Shown: in pieces, positions 15,104-23,804 of the stretch | Numbering within the stretch: position 1 is the stretch's first letter | Layout: each line of letters starts with the position of its first letter | Assembly (NCBI RefSeq): GCF_003946575.1 | Contig: NZ_RHOP01000001.1 | Location: 1 to 64,000 of the forward strand | DNA: 64,000 nt | Reading direction: 5' to 3' | DNA from: Companilactobacillus jidongensis | Lineage (GTDB): Bacteria; Bacillota; Bacilli; Lactobacillales; Lactobacillaceae | The notes under the pieces: generated by a model | What the model was told of the DNA's origin: nothing | What the model saw: the letters and a program-made list of their open reading frames with translations, nothing else | Databases searched by the model: none | Position numbers and translations under genes: made by a program

Positions 15104-17710
15104 TTATTTAATATCCTTACCCTCATAAGCATTCAATAATACTTGTTTCAATTCAGCAATCAATGGTTCTTTAGGATTAGCAAATGAGAATTGATCTGCA
15201 AATGCTGATTCTGCTAATGAATCAACTTTTTTATCGAAATCAGCTTTGTTAATACCATTTTCTTTTAAACTCAACTTAACATCAACACGATGTGCCAAAT
15301 CAATAATTCTATTGATTAATCCATCACGCAATTCTTCGTTGTTCTTGCCATTCAAACCAATTGAACGTGCAATTGTTGCATAATCTTCATCAGCTCTGAA
15401 GTTTTCATACTTAGGCCACATAGCAATCTTGGTAGGTTGTTCAAAGTTATATCTAATAACTTGTGGCAAAGCAATGACTGAGGCAAGTCCATGTCTAATG
15501 CCAAATTCATTATTCAGAACATCAGTAATTGAATGACCTACACCTGCAAAGGCATTACCAAATGACATACCAGCTAAAGTTGAAGCATTGTGCATTTCAG
15601 CTTGTGCGTCAGGGTCACCATTGTATGCCTTAGCTAAATTATCAAAAACTAGTTTGATAGCCTGTAACGCATAAGGACGTGTGTAATCAGATGCCATGTT
15701 TGATACATAAGATTCAATCGCATTATTCAAGACATCCATTCCCGATTCAGAAATAACATTCTTAGGCATTGTTTCAACAAATTGTGAGTCAACAATGGCA
15801 ACATCAGGTGTTAATGAATAGTCGGCAATTGGATATTTAACACCAGTCTTGGAGTCAGTTAATGAAGTAAATGGTGTAACTTCCGAACCTGTACCAAATG
15901 TTGTGGGAATAGCTACAAATTGTGTTTTTTCAGGCTTAGGGAATTTGTAAGTACGTTTCCTAATATCAATGAATCCTTGCTTAGCTCCAAATAGGTCAAC
16001 ATCAGGATGCTCGTAGAATAACCACATATCTTTAGCTGCATCCATTGTTGTTCCACCACCGAGAGCAATGATCGTATCTGGTTTAAATAGTTTCATTTGA
16101 GTAACCCCACGGTTCACCATGTCGGTCGTAGCTACTGAATCAACATCTGAGAACATTGAATATTCAACACTAGTCTTACTACGTTTTAATTCATCAACAA
16201 TGGTATTAACGTAGCCAAGTTGAACCATAACTGGATCACAGACAATGAACGCTCTGCTCATTCCTTGTAGATCTTCTAGATAACGTACTGAAGTTTTTTC
16301 AAAGTAAACACGAGGTTGTTTGATCCATTGCATATTGTTTCTCCGTCTAGCGATTGTCTTAATATTAAGCAAATCAAATGATGAAACGTTATGTGAAACT
16401 GAATTTTTTCCCCATGAGCCTGTACCTAGTGTCAATGAAGGAATCATTTCATTGTACAGATTACCGATTCCGCCAATAGCAGCAGGCGTATTAACAAGTA
16501 CACGACTTGCTTTCATCTTAATACCAAATTCTGTTGCCAAGTCTTCGTCCATTGTGTGAATTGCGACCGTATGACCCAGTCCACCGAAGTGAAGTAACTT
16601 ATCAGCTTTGTCAAAAGCATCCTTGTGATCCTTTGCTTTGAAAACTGATAAAACTGGTGAAAGTTTTTCAGCTGAAAGTGGCTCACTTGGTCCGATGCCT
16701 GTGATTTCAACACCAACGACCTTCGTATCATCAGGAACCTTGATACCAGCTAGCTTAGCAATTTCCACTGCCGACTTACCAGCGATAGGTCCCTTAACTC
16801 CACCTTCTGGCCTAAACATTGCATCAGCTAAAGCCTTGTGATCACTCTTCTTAATGAAATAAACTTTGTTCTTCTCTAATTGTTCTTTAACTTCTTTATA
16901 AATATCTTGATCAACAATGGCACTGTTTTCTGAAGCACATACCATACCATTATCAAATGTCTTGGAAAGTACGATATCATTAACCGCACGTTTGATATTA
17001 GCTGTTTTCTCAATGTAGGCTGGTCCATTACCAGGTCCAACACCCAGTGCAGGTTTACCAGTTGAGTAAGCCGCCTTAACCATACCAGGGCCACCGGTTG
17101 CTAGAACACTGGCAACATCTGGATGATTCATCAAGGCTGAAGTAGCCTCAATACTTGGTTTTTCGATCCATTGAATGACATTTTCTGGAGCTCCAGCTTC
17201 AACCGCCGCCTGGAGCATGATTTTTGCTGCAGCAACAGATGACTTCTGTGCTTGAGGATGAAAGCCAAAAATAATTGGGTTACGTGTCTTTAACGCAATC
17301 AATGATTTGAACATTGTCGTTGAAGTTGGATTAGTAACTGGTGTAACACCTGCCAATACACCAAGTGGTTCAGCAACCTTGATCAAACGATGCTCTTTAT
17401 CATCTTCAATAATACCAACAGTCTTATCACGTTTGATCGAGTGCCAAATTTCCTCAGTCGCAAACATATTTTTGATAACTTTATCTTCAGTGACTCCACG
17501 ACCAGTTTCTTCATGTGCCAACTTAGCTAATTCTAAACTAGCATTTAATCCGGCAATTGCCATGTGATGAACAATATGATCGACTTGTTCTTGAGTGAAA
17601 CTATCCATGATATTCAAAGCCTTTTGTGCTTTTGCAACCATAGTATCAATAACAGGACCTACTTGATCCTTCTCATTTTGAACCATTTCTTCTTTCGAAC
17701 CTTTTAACAT
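15104..17710 (-). CDS. adhE: Bifunctional acetaldehyde-CoA/alcohol dehydrogenase AdhE
   Basis: 868 residues. The N-terminal CoA-dependent aldehyde dehydrogenase domain (1-~440) contains GGPGMVKAAYSTGKPALGVGPGN and the active Cys in NGMVCASENS (~250). The C-terminal iron-dependent alcohol dehydrogenase domain (~455-868) contains ALGGGTTMDAAK, GTGSEVTPF and the iron-binding histidine stretch FAGVGHSITDVL and IRHGLA. It reduces acetyl-CoA to ethanol in two NADH-dependent steps and forms spirosomes in other bacteria. Full length. GGAGG lies 7 bases before ATG 17710. Its upstream region carries a cre site and a possible Rex site. Confidence 0.96.
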   Translation of the reverse strand: MLKGSKEEMVQNEKDQVGPVIDTMVAKAQKALNIMDSFTQEQVDHIVHHMAIAGLNASLELAKLAHEETGRGVTEDKVIKNMFATEEIWHSIKRDKTVGIIEDDKEHRLIKVAEPLGVLAGVTPVTNPTSTTMFKSLIALKTRNPIIFGFHPQAQKSSVAAAKIMLQAAVEAGAPENVIQWIEKPSIEATSALMNHPDVASVLATGGPGMVKAAYSTGKPALGVGPGNGPAYIEKTANIKRAVNDIVLSKTFDNGMVCASENSAIVDQDIYKEVKEQLEKNKVYFIKKSDHKALADAMFRPEGGVKGPIAGKSAVEIAKLAGIKVPDDTKVVGVEITGIGPSEPLSAEKLSPVLSVFKAKDHKDAFDKADKLLHFGGLGHTVAIHTMDEDLATEFGIKMKASRVLVNTPAAIGGIGNLYNEMIPSLTLGTGSWGKNSVSHNVSSFDLLNIKTIARRRNNMQWIKQPRVYFEKTSVRYLEDLQGMSRAFIVCDPVMVQLGYVNTIVDELKRSKTSVEYSMFSDVDSVATTDMVNRGVTQMKLFKPDTIIALGGGTTMDAAKDMWLFYEHPDVDLFGAKQGFIDIRKRTYKFPKPEKTQFVAIPTTFGTGSEVTPFTSLTDSKTGVKYPIADYSLTPDVAIVDSQFVETMPKNVISESGMDVLNNAIESYVSNMASDYTRPYALQAIKLVFDNLAKAYNGDPDAQAEMHNASTLAGMSFGNAFAGVGHSITDVLNNEFGIRHGLASVIALPQVIRYNFEQPTKIAMWPKYENFRADEDYATIARSIGLNGKNNEELRDGLINRIIDLAHRVDVKLSLKENGINKADFDKKVDSLAESAFADQFSFANPKEPLIAELKQVLLNAYEGKDIK

Positions 17711-17773
17711 TACAATACCTCCAAGACAGAATAATATTTTGCTAATTAATTCACGTTATATATTTCACAGTCT

Positions 17774-17801
17774 ATCTTAGCATTCTTTGAAAATATAGCA
17801 A
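17774..17801 (-). promoter_or_regulatory. adhE promoter (extended -10)
   Basis: Minus-strand TTGCTA (17796-17801), 16 bases, TGC-TAAGAT (-10 at 17774-17779) with an extended TGn element. It lies about 64 bases before the adhE start. Just upstream is the small inverted repeat AACTG/CAGTT with a 4-base centre (about 17801-17814). Confidence 0.55.
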
Positions 17802-17882
17802 CTGTTTTCAGTTAAAAACTAATAAAATTGTCAAAACGTATAAATATCAATATATAATCATTGACATACCAGTGATTATATA

Positions 17883-17896
17883 TGAAAACGTTTTCA
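17883..17896. promoter_or_regulatory. CcpA cre site upstream of adhE
   Basis: TGAAAACGTTTTCA is a perfect 14-bp palindrome matching the cre consensus TGNAARCGNNWNCA. It lies about 85 bp upstream of the adhE -35, a position more usual for activation or distal effects than for road-block repression. Confidence 0.75.
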
Positions 17897-17981
17897 CTAA
17901 ATACACCATTTTTAACTTGTTTATGTAATGTGATTTTTGTGAAATAATAGTCAATCACCACTACCGGCATAGTATTTTCCC

Positions 17982-18000
17982 TTGTTAAATGAATTCACAA
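17982..18000. promoter_or_regulatory. Possible Rex (redox) operator
   Basis: TTGTTAA-ATGAA-TTCACAA resembles the Rex consensus TTGTGAA-N4-TTCACAA with one arm mismatch and one extra central base. adhE is a classic Rex target in Firmicutes, but the site is almost 200 bp upstream of the promoter found, so this is tentative. Together with cre and promoter it is what the 332-base gap 17711-18042 holds; no gene is visible there. Confidence 0.3.
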
Positions 18001-18004
18001 GGAC

Positions 18005-18036
18005 ACAAAAAATAGAATACCCGAAAGTATTCTATT
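18005..18036 (-). terminator. Terminator of oleate hydratase gene
   Basis: Perfect 10-bp stem (18011-18020 with 18027-18036), 6-base loop, U-run on the minus strand just after the gene's stop. Confidence 0.9.
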
Positions 18037-18042
18037 TGATTT

Positions 18043-19719
18043 CTATCTAAACATTGTTTTAGCAGCTCTAGTCATAACTTTAGGATCTTTTTCATAATGA
18101 TGCATTGGCGTCATTTCTGATAAAGGAATTCCTAAGAATGTATAGACTGCTCTTTGTGCTGCTCTAAATGAATATTGTTCTGTAAATACCATATCAAATG
18201 GTTGTTCACAGAATTGACTGATAAATGCTAAGTTCTTGCTGTGCTTTGGCACAACGTCAGGACGATCTCCGACCGCTCTTTGATTGAACAAGGCACTGGC
18301 ATATGGCATGTGAACGGGAATTACGTTGACGATGCTGTCCATAATTTCATCTGTGTGATTCTTGATGTTGTCTTTACTTGGATCGACTGCGGCTAATTGT
18401 CCTAATAATTCTTGAAGCATCTCTTCACCTGTCATTTCGATAACTGGCTTTTGAACATAGTCACCATTACGACGTGGATACATGAAATAACCCCAGAAGA
18501 CTGATTCATTAGGTTTCTGTGCTTTGAAATGTGGTTGATGGTGAATAACTAATGACATCAACGGTGTACTATTGATCCATGTATTCAAGGCGTTACCTGG
18601 TTCTTGCTGAGTAATACGAGAAATCTGATTTAACAAATAATGATTATTTGTAGTAATAGTAAAACTCATCCACTCACTCTGCGTACGGTCATCAAAGAAC
18701 TTATCAGGATTACCTAGTGAATAGAATTTTTCAGCTGCTTTCTTCCAAAGCATGGCGCTTGGAGCGTATTCCATATTCTCAGTAACTGGTGTGTTGTAAT
18801 CACCAATTGATGAACTATCTGTAATTGAACCATTTGTATCAAAGACTAAATCATTTTCATCAATATCGATATGACCTTCTTTGTTGTCATTATCGACTTC
18901 TTCATACTTAAGTCCAGTAACGATGATGTCATCTTGTAGCGGTGTATCCTTGAATTCGAAGTCTGTAACCTTGCGATTATCAATGAATGTTACACCACGA
19001 TCTTCAAGATACTTACGCATTGGAATAATAATACTTTCATATTGATTATATGGTGTTCTTGTAACACCCTCCAAAGTATTGATACGACTGAATTCTAGAA
19101 TCATACGATTCATGTAACGACGTAATTCCATGGCTGAACTAGCACGTTTAAATGCAAAAGTTGTTTGCCACATATACCAGAAGTTTGTGGTAAAGAAATG
19201 TGGAGAACTAGCAAAGTATTCAGCAATACTAATATTGTTCAATGCTTGTTCATTTTTTTCAGAGCTCATCATCAACTTGGATAACAACATTCTATCTTTG
19301 TTGTTAAACTGCATGTGTTTGTAATTATCTTTATTATTTTTAATACGTGGTCCGTCATAATCCATCAAACGACCAACATCGTGTGTTGGGTGAGCGTGAT
19401 CAAAGTTAAGAATATCATCTGTAACAGTTTGACCTGGATTATCCAGAGAAGGAACTGAACGCAACAAATCCCAAAGGTTTTCATATGTTTCTTCATTGAG
19501 CATACGTCCGCCCTTTGCTAGAAATCCTTTGTTGTTGGATAAAGCTTGATTACTATATTCACTTTCATATGATGCGGTTGTGCCACCATCATTTGCACCG
19601 TGAGTTTCGAGACCCATCATAGTTATTTGGTCACCTTTGAAGCCACCATCACGGATCAAATAAATACCTGCAGCTAAATTACCGATACCAGTACCAATCA
19701 TATAAGCTTTTCTTGTCAT
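18043..19719 (-). CDS. ohyA: Oleate hydratase (fatty acid double-bond hydratase)
   Basis: 558 residues, FAD-dependent enzyme (myosin-cross-reactive-antigen family) adding water to the cis-9 bond of unsaturated fatty acids to form 10-hydroxy acids, linked to fatty-acid detoxification. FAD-binding glycine motif GTGIGNLAAGIYLIRDGG near the N-terminus, followed by GLETHGANDGGTTA, and conserved segments such as KGGRMLNEETYENLWD and SQFCEQPFD. Start chosen at ATG 19719, with GGAGG 7 bases upstream; an in-frame TTG at 19737 precedes that site and is unlikely. Monocistronic, with its own promoter and terminator. Confidence 0.94.
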   Translation of the reverse strand: MTRKAYMIGTGIGNLAAGIYLIRDGGFKGDQITMMGLETHGANDGGTTASYESEYSNQALSNNKGFLAKGGRMLNEETYENLWDLLRSVPSLDNPGQTVTDDILNFDHAHPTHDVGRLMDYDGPRIKNNKDNYKHMQFNNKDRMLLSKLMMSSEKNEQALNNISIAEYFASSPHFFTTNFWYMWQTTFAFKRASSAMELRRYMNRMILEFSRINTLEGVTRTPYNQYESIIIPMRKYLEDRGVTFIDNRKVTDFEFKDTPLQDDIIVTGLKYEEVDNDNKEGHIDIDENDLVFDTNGSITDSSSIGDYNTPVTENMEYAPSAMLWKKAAEKFYSLGNPDKFFDDRTQSEWMSFTITTNNHYLLNQISRITQQEPGNALNTWINSTPLMSLVIHHQPHFKAQKPNESVFWGYFMYPRRNGDYVQKPVIEMTGEEMLQELLGQLAAVDPSKDNIKNHTDEIMDSIVNVIPVHMPYASALFNQRAVGDRPDVVPKHSKNLAFISQFCEQPFDMVFTEQYSFRAAQRAVYTFLGIPLSEMTPMHHYEKDPKVMTRAAKTMFR

Positions 19720-19758
19720 ATTATGACCTCCGTTCAAATTGTTACTCCCTACAACCTA

Positions 19759-19787
19759 AATATAGCTAGTTTACGAACAAATGTAAA
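19759..19787 (-). promoter_or_regulatory. Promoter of oleate hydratase gene
   Basis: TTTACA (19782-19787), 17-base spacer, TATATT (19759-19764). The spacer and -35 contain an inverted repeat TTTAC/GTAAA separated by 8 bases, a possible repressor site, for instance for a TetR-like fatty-acid sensor; the regulator is unknown. Confidence 0.65.
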
Positions 19788-19853
19788 GGCTTTCTAAATT
19801 ATATAGCTAAAAATTGATAAATATATAATTTATTTTTTGATAATTGATTTAAT

Positions 19854-19881
19854 AAAAAAGACAGGGCAATTAAGCCCCATC
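19854..19881 (-). terminator. Terminator of the comG-ackA operon
   Basis: 8-bp stem (19860-19867 with 19874-19881; two G-U pairs on the minus strand) and a following U-run, directly after the ackA stop. Confidence 0.8.
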
Positions 19882-19883
19882 CA

Positions 19884-21071
19884 TTATTTTGTCAATCTAA
19901 CTACATCACGAACAATCATTAATTCCTCGTCTGTAGGCACAACTAATACGTCTACCGATGAATCATCCGTACTGATCTTACGAATACCTTTACCGTTCTC
20001 ATTTGCATCCTTATCAATCTTGACTCCCATATAATTAAAACTGTTAGCAATCAATTCACGAATCCAAGGATTACCTTCACCCATTCCAGCAGTGAAGAGA
20101 ATTACATCTGTTCCACCAAGTAAGGCGATATATGAACCAATATACTTAACAATACGATTAATGAAAATTTCAATTGCCAATTCAGAACGCTTGTTATCAT
20201 CCTTGGTAGCAATCAAATCACGCATATCAGGTGAAACACCTGATATGCCGAGTAATCCAGATTTGTTATTTAAAATGTCAATCATGTCTTGAATATCAGT
20301 TATCTTGAGTTTTTGCATTAAGAATGCAACTAATGAAGCATCAATATCTCCTGAACGTGTACTCATAGTAATACCAGCAAGCGGTGTGAATCCCATTGAA
20401 GTATCAACAGATTTTCCACCTTCGATAGCGTCGATTGAAGCACCACTACCCAAGTGAGCAGAGATAATCTTCAAATCTTCAATTGGTTTGCCTAGGAAAT
20501 CGGCTGCAGCCTTAGAAACATAGCGGTGGCTAGTTCCGTGGGCCCCAAACTTACGAACACCATATTTCTCATAGTATTCATATGGCAAACTATATAGATA
20601 ATTTACTGGCTCCATTGTTTGATGGAATGATGTATCGAATACAGCAACTTGAGGAACATCTGGAAGAATCTTCACAAAAGCTTCGATACCCGCAGCTTGT
20701 CCAGGATTATGTAGTGGAGCAAACTCTGACAAATCTTTGATTTCTTTGATGACCTTTGGTGTTACGACAGCAGAATCTTTGAAAATATTTCCACCGGCAA
20801 CAACACGGTGACCAATACCAGTAATTTCATCGTAACTACTGATGATCTTCATCTCTAGCAATTTTTTCAACATCATATTAACAGCTGTTATATGGTCTGG
20901 AATATCGCCAACCTTACTGAATTTTTCACCATTATATTTTACTTCAAATACTGAGTCTGATAAACCTAAACGATCTACCATCCCTTTGGCAATCACATTT
21001 TCTTCTGGATATGAATAAAGCTTCCATTTTAATGTCGAACTACCTGAATTAACTGCAATGATCTTTGACAT
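19884..21071 (-). CDS. ackA: Acetate kinase
   Basis: 395 residues. Catalyses acetyl phosphate + ADP to acetate + ATP. ASKHA-family marks: MSKIIAVNSGSSTLKWKLY (first phosphate-binding loop), AVFDTSFHQTM (~170), HGTSHRYVS (~200), HLGSGASI (~227), DTSMGFTPLAG (signature) and FTAGMGEGNPWIRE near 320. Normal length. Last gene after the comG cluster and a methyltransferase, 11 bases downstream of the latter, an order conserved in many lactobacilli. The partner gene pta lies far away at 43.6 kb. Confidence 0.96.
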   Translation of the reverse strand: MSKIIAVNSGSSTLKWKLYSYPEENVIAKGMVDRLGLSDSVFEVKYNGEKFSKVGDIPDHITAVNMMLKKLLEMKIISSYDEITGIGHRVVAGGNIFKDSAVVTPKVIKEIKDLSEFAPLHNPGQAAGIEAFVKILPDVPQVAVFDTSFHQTMEPVNYLYSLPYEYYEKYGVRKFGAHGTSHRYVSKAAADFLGKPIEDLKIISAHLGSGASIDAIEGGKSVDTSMGFTPLAGITMSTRSGDIDASLVAFLMQKLKITDIQDMIDILNNKSGLLGISGVSPDMRDLIATKDDNKRSELAIEIFINRIVKYIGSYIALLGGTDVILFTAGMGEGNPWIRELIANSFNYMGVKIDKDANENGKGIRKISTDDSSVDVLVVPTDEELMIVRDVVRLTK

Positions 21072-21082
21072 ACTATTTTCAC

Positions 21083-22099
21083 CTAACCTTTAAAGTTGTT
21101 TCTTGCCCAATCTTGTAATTGATCTTTGAATCCCTCAAATAATTTTGGTTGATTCGTATCTGGAATTGTACCCATCAAAACATTATCTGCTTGCTTTGAA
21201 TTACCACCGTGTTTTTGTAGCACGACAACCGCTTTTTGCGCTTCTTTAGAAGCAAAGAGATTTGAAGGTAAATCTAATACTGCTTGTAGATAAACGCTCG
21301 AAACCATCCATTCAGATAGCTTTTTAGCTTGATCTGTTTGGAAGATTTGTGACGGAACAATGAAGATACCAACACCACCATCATTCAAGTTATTCATAGT
21401 TTGTTCAATCAAGAGATGATGTGCATATGAATGTCCTTCATCTGACTTGGTCTTAAACTTAGCTGCATTCTCGTCAATTGGATAATATCCAACTGGCAAG
21501 TCTGCAATCGCCATATCAATGTCAGTAACTTCCCACTCTGAGATACCGTCTTGATGGTAGGCATCAAGATTGATATTCATAACTTCACTGAATGCTTTTG
21601 ATAGGGTAACCAAAGCGTCATCATTATCGATTGCGGCGGCATTGATTTTGAAATCACCGGCTTGTCGTAATTGTTGGATAAATTCAATTAAGAAATTACC
21701 TGTACCAACAGTAGGATCAATCAAATTCAGTTCGTTCTTACCTTCTGATTGTAAGATTTCAAAAGCAATCAAGCTGGCGATCAATCCAATCATATCGGGT
21801 GTCATCAGTTTATTAACTTCAGAATTATCAACTTTTTGGTCTTTGATGATATTAACTGTAATGGCTTGTTTCAATTGTGCTGGAGTCAATCGTAATTGTT
21901 TGAGTTCAGCGTATATTGATTCTAGTTGTGACACTGTTTCTTTATCGGGAGCACCGTTTTCTACAAATACGTGTCCATCTGCAATATTAGTCAGATTCTC
22001 GGACAATGCATCCAAATAACTGGTACCAAGTGACTTCTTTAGTAAAGTGGTAGCTTGATCTAATTGATCATAGTACTTTTGCATATTCTCTTCTGCCAT
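21083..22099 (-). CDS. YtxK-like class I SAM-dependent methyltransferase
   Basis: 338 residues related to the N6-adenine methylase fold. SAM-binding motif I reads DPTVGTGNFLIEF (~143-155); the catalytic motif, usually NPPY or DPPY, is ADLPVGYYP (~201), the form common in YtxK-type proteins. An N-terminal helical segment (1-~70) precedes the domain. No restriction gene is nearby, so a restriction-modification role is unlikely; the real substrate is unknown. Lies between the comG genes and ackA as in other lactobacilli. GAGGT ribosome-binding site. Confidence 0.8.
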   Translation of the reverse strand: MAEENMQKYYDQLDQATTLLKKSLGTSYLDALSENLTNIADGHVFVENGAPDKETVSQLESIYAELKQLRLTPAQLKQAITVNIIKDQKVDNSEVNKLMTPDMIGLIASLIAFEILQSEGKNELNLIDPTVGTGNFLIEFIQQLRQAGDFKINAAAIDNDDALVTLSKAFSEVMNINLDAYHQDGISEWEVTDIDMAIADLPVGYYPIDENAAKFKTKSDEGHSYAHHLLIEQTMNNLNDGGVGIFIVPSQIFQTDQAKKLSEWMVSSVYLQAVLDLPSNLFASKEAQKAVVVLQKHGGNSKQADNVLMGTIPDTNQPKLFEGFKDQLQDWARNNFKG

Positions 22100-22129
22100 A
22101 TTTTACCTCTTTAGTAACATACTAAAATA

Positions 22130-22363
22130 TTACCTTTGTAAGCGATTTAATTCAAGGGGTTGTAGCGTTTCCATAAATTTAACATTAGTATTTTTAGTAT
22201 TGTTAATAATTTCTTGCCGATATTTCTCATCAAGTTTTTGATAATTGCTAACTTGCCTTTCAAAATAAGCATTACTAAATCCTATCACTAAAACGGCAAT
22301 AGATAAAATCATAACTGCATTGAGAATAATTGTTCCTTGATGTTTATGATTACGTTCCCTCAT
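22130..22363 (-). CDS. comGG: ComGG-like minor pseudopilin
   Basis: 77 residues with one N-terminal hydrophobic helix (~12-30) after a basic start. It lacks the Glu at position 5 of the mature pilin, as ComGG proteins often do. It overlaps the end of comGF by 14 bases and is last of the comG cluster, which is the main reason for the name; sequence conservation of this subunit is weak. Expected to join the competence pseudopilus. Confidence 0.6.
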   Translation of the reverse strand: MRERNHKHQGTIILNAVMILSIAVLVIGFSNAYFERQVSNYQKLDEKYRQEIINNTKNTNVKFMETLQPLELNRLQR

Positions 22364-22799
22364 TGATTAAGTACATCTCAGACTTTCGATCAAATTTATC
22401 AATAGTATGAATAATATAAATACTTTCTTTTTGTTCAAATTTAATATGTTTTAAATTTACTAAAATAGGCATATGTCCGCCGGACTCAGCACCGGTCATT
22501 CGCAACATGTCACCATTTTTATATGATTCAATCGAATACCTTTTGTCTTCCGACACTTCGAAGACTATTTTTTGCTCAGTACTATTCAATACTTTTGCAT
22601 ATAAAAATAAATCTTGAATCCGTTCGTTTGAAACATGCCATCGAAGGACTTCACTTCTGGTATTTGACTCGACCTTTTTCACAATTTGGAGCGATTGCTG
22701 CAATATTCCCAATGTCATGACTGTTACTAGTAGTGCAATTACCGCTTCAGCCAACATAAACCCCTCATGGCGACTTCTGTACATAAAAAACTTTTCCAT
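22350..22799 (-). CDS. comGF: ComGF, competence pseudopilus minor subunit
   Basis: 149 residues. Prepilin-like start EGFMLAEAVIALLVTVMTLG with Glu at mature position 5 and a single membrane helix; C-terminal half is beta-rich. Its ATG lies 35 bases before the comGE stop, with GGTGG upstream; a second ATG (22784) is possible. Position between comGE and comGG fixes the assignment. Confidence 0.72.
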   Translation of the reverse strand: MEKFFMYRSRHEGFMLAEAVIALLVTVMTLGILQQSLQIVKKVESNTRSEVLRWHVSNERIQDLFLYAKVLNSTEQKIVFEVSEDKRYSIESYKNGDMLRMTGAESGGHMPILVNLKHIKFEQKESIYIIHTIDKFDRKSEMYLINEGT

Positions 22800-23058
22800 T
22801 CACTTCCACCATCATTTTGTCTTTCGTTTGACTGAATCGGTAAACTCGTCCATCTATTGTAATATTATTTGGCACATTTTCGTATCTGGAATGTAGCTGT
22901 ATTATCTTGTGTGCACTAGTTCGAGATTCCCAGTTACTGATTATTTTGAATTGTTCGCTAACACAATATGACAGAGTTAAAACTATCATCACAGAAATTG
23001 TCAGTGTTATTAGGGATTCTAACAAAATGAATGCAGATCTATTTTTCAACCAGCTCAC
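22765..23058 (-). CDS. comGE: ComGE, competence pseudopilus minor subunit
   Basis: 97 residues. Prepilin motif SAFILLESLITLTISVM with Glu5 and one hydrophobic helix; short C-terminal beta region. Overlaps comGD by 20 bases and comGF by 35, indicating coupled translation. Name rests on order within the cluster and the pilin motif. Confidence 0.7.
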   Translation of the reverse strand: MSWLKNRSAFILLESLITLTISVMIVLTLSYCVSEQFKIISNWESRTSAHKIIQLHSRYENVPNNITIDGRVYRFSQTKDKMMVEVNGKVFYVQKSP

Positions 23059-23500
23059 CCCACATCATTTGAATCGTATAATGATAAATTCTGTGAGTTA
23101 AACTAGATTCCAATTCAATAGTTCTTGGACCAGTTGAACCATTATTACTGACATTTATTCGAATGTCATGCCCTCGGTTACTTTTAAGGGTTTTGGGCAA
23201 TTTAATCTGATTGAAAAATTTATCTTTGTTATTGTAATCCATAAAGTTCATTGTATTAGTTTCATAATTATAGAAAAATGTAGAATAATTTTTATTCAGA
23301 TAGGAATAGTTCAGCATATTGTGCCAATTAGTTTTGAATTGGCTGATAACTTGTTTCTCCTCTATCCGCTGTTGATATGCATGAAGCCCATAAATTGAAA
23401 CTGAAATAAGTGTACAGAATATGGCCAGTGAGATTACAGTTTCAAGCAGGGTAAAGGCTTTATTTCGCCGAAGCTTCAGTGAGAGAAATTTTATATGCAC
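23039..23500 (-). CDS. comGD: ComGD, competence pseudopilus minor subunit
   Basis: About 153 residues from GTG 23500. The class III signal is NKAFTLLETVISLAIF, cleaved before the Phe. The frame is open up to 23575, but a start that far up would put 25 odd residues before the signal, so a start inside the end of comGC is preferred; it still overlaps comGC by 41 bases. The exact codon is uncertain because no strong ribosome site is visible. Minor pilin needed for DNA uptake in competent Gram-positives. Confidence 0.72.
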   Translation of the reverse strand: MHIKFLSLKLRRNKAFTLLETVISLAIFCTLISVSIYGLHAYQQRIEEKQVISQFKTNWHNMLNYSYLNKNYSTFFYNYETNTMNFMDYNNKDKFFNQIKLPKTLKSNRGHDIRINVSNNGSTGPRTIELESSLTHRIYHYTIQMMWGELVEK

Positions 23501-23804
23501 TAGTCTTCTTATCCAGAATAATATAGTATTTTTTGCTTGCACGTTTAAACTGATTCTCAGAAATATATCCATCATCTTTTAAATTTCTCCATGTTGGAAT
23601 ACTTACGCCATCGCCATCATACATATCAATTTCAGTTTGCATAGTAGTTACAAAAGCATCCTCACTTTTAGTACTTGCATTATTTTTTTGTGCACCAAGG
23701 TTAGGAATCATTACCAGCAATAATAGTGAAATAATAAATAATACGATCACCATTTCAATCAGTGTAAAAGCTTTTTTAGTTTTCTTAATTAGTTTGCTCA
23801 TCAT
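23460..23804 (-). CDS. comGC: ComGC, major competence pseudopilin
   Basis: 114 residues. Classical prepilin: basic leader MMSKLIKKTKKA, cleavage before FTLIEMVIVLFIISLLLLVM with Glu5, then an extended helix and small globular end. It forms the transformation pseudopilus after processing by the ComC peptidase, which is encoded elsewhere. Its start follows the comGB stop directly. Confidence 0.9.
   Translation of the reverse strand: MMSKLIKKTKKAFTLIEMVIVLFIISLLLLVMIPNLGAQKNNASTKSEDAFVTTMQTEIDMYDGDGVSIPTWRNLKDDGYISENQFKRASKKYYIILDKKTSAYKISLTEASAK

Noticed and set aside
18043-19737. Oleate hydratase start at TTG 19737
   Set aside because: That codon lies upstream of the GGAGG site, which is correctly spaced for ATG 19719.
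21570-22019. 149-codon plus-strand frame inside the methyltransferase gene
   Set aside because: Antisense to a gene with clear motifs, no ribosome site, and a composition typical of a reverse reading.
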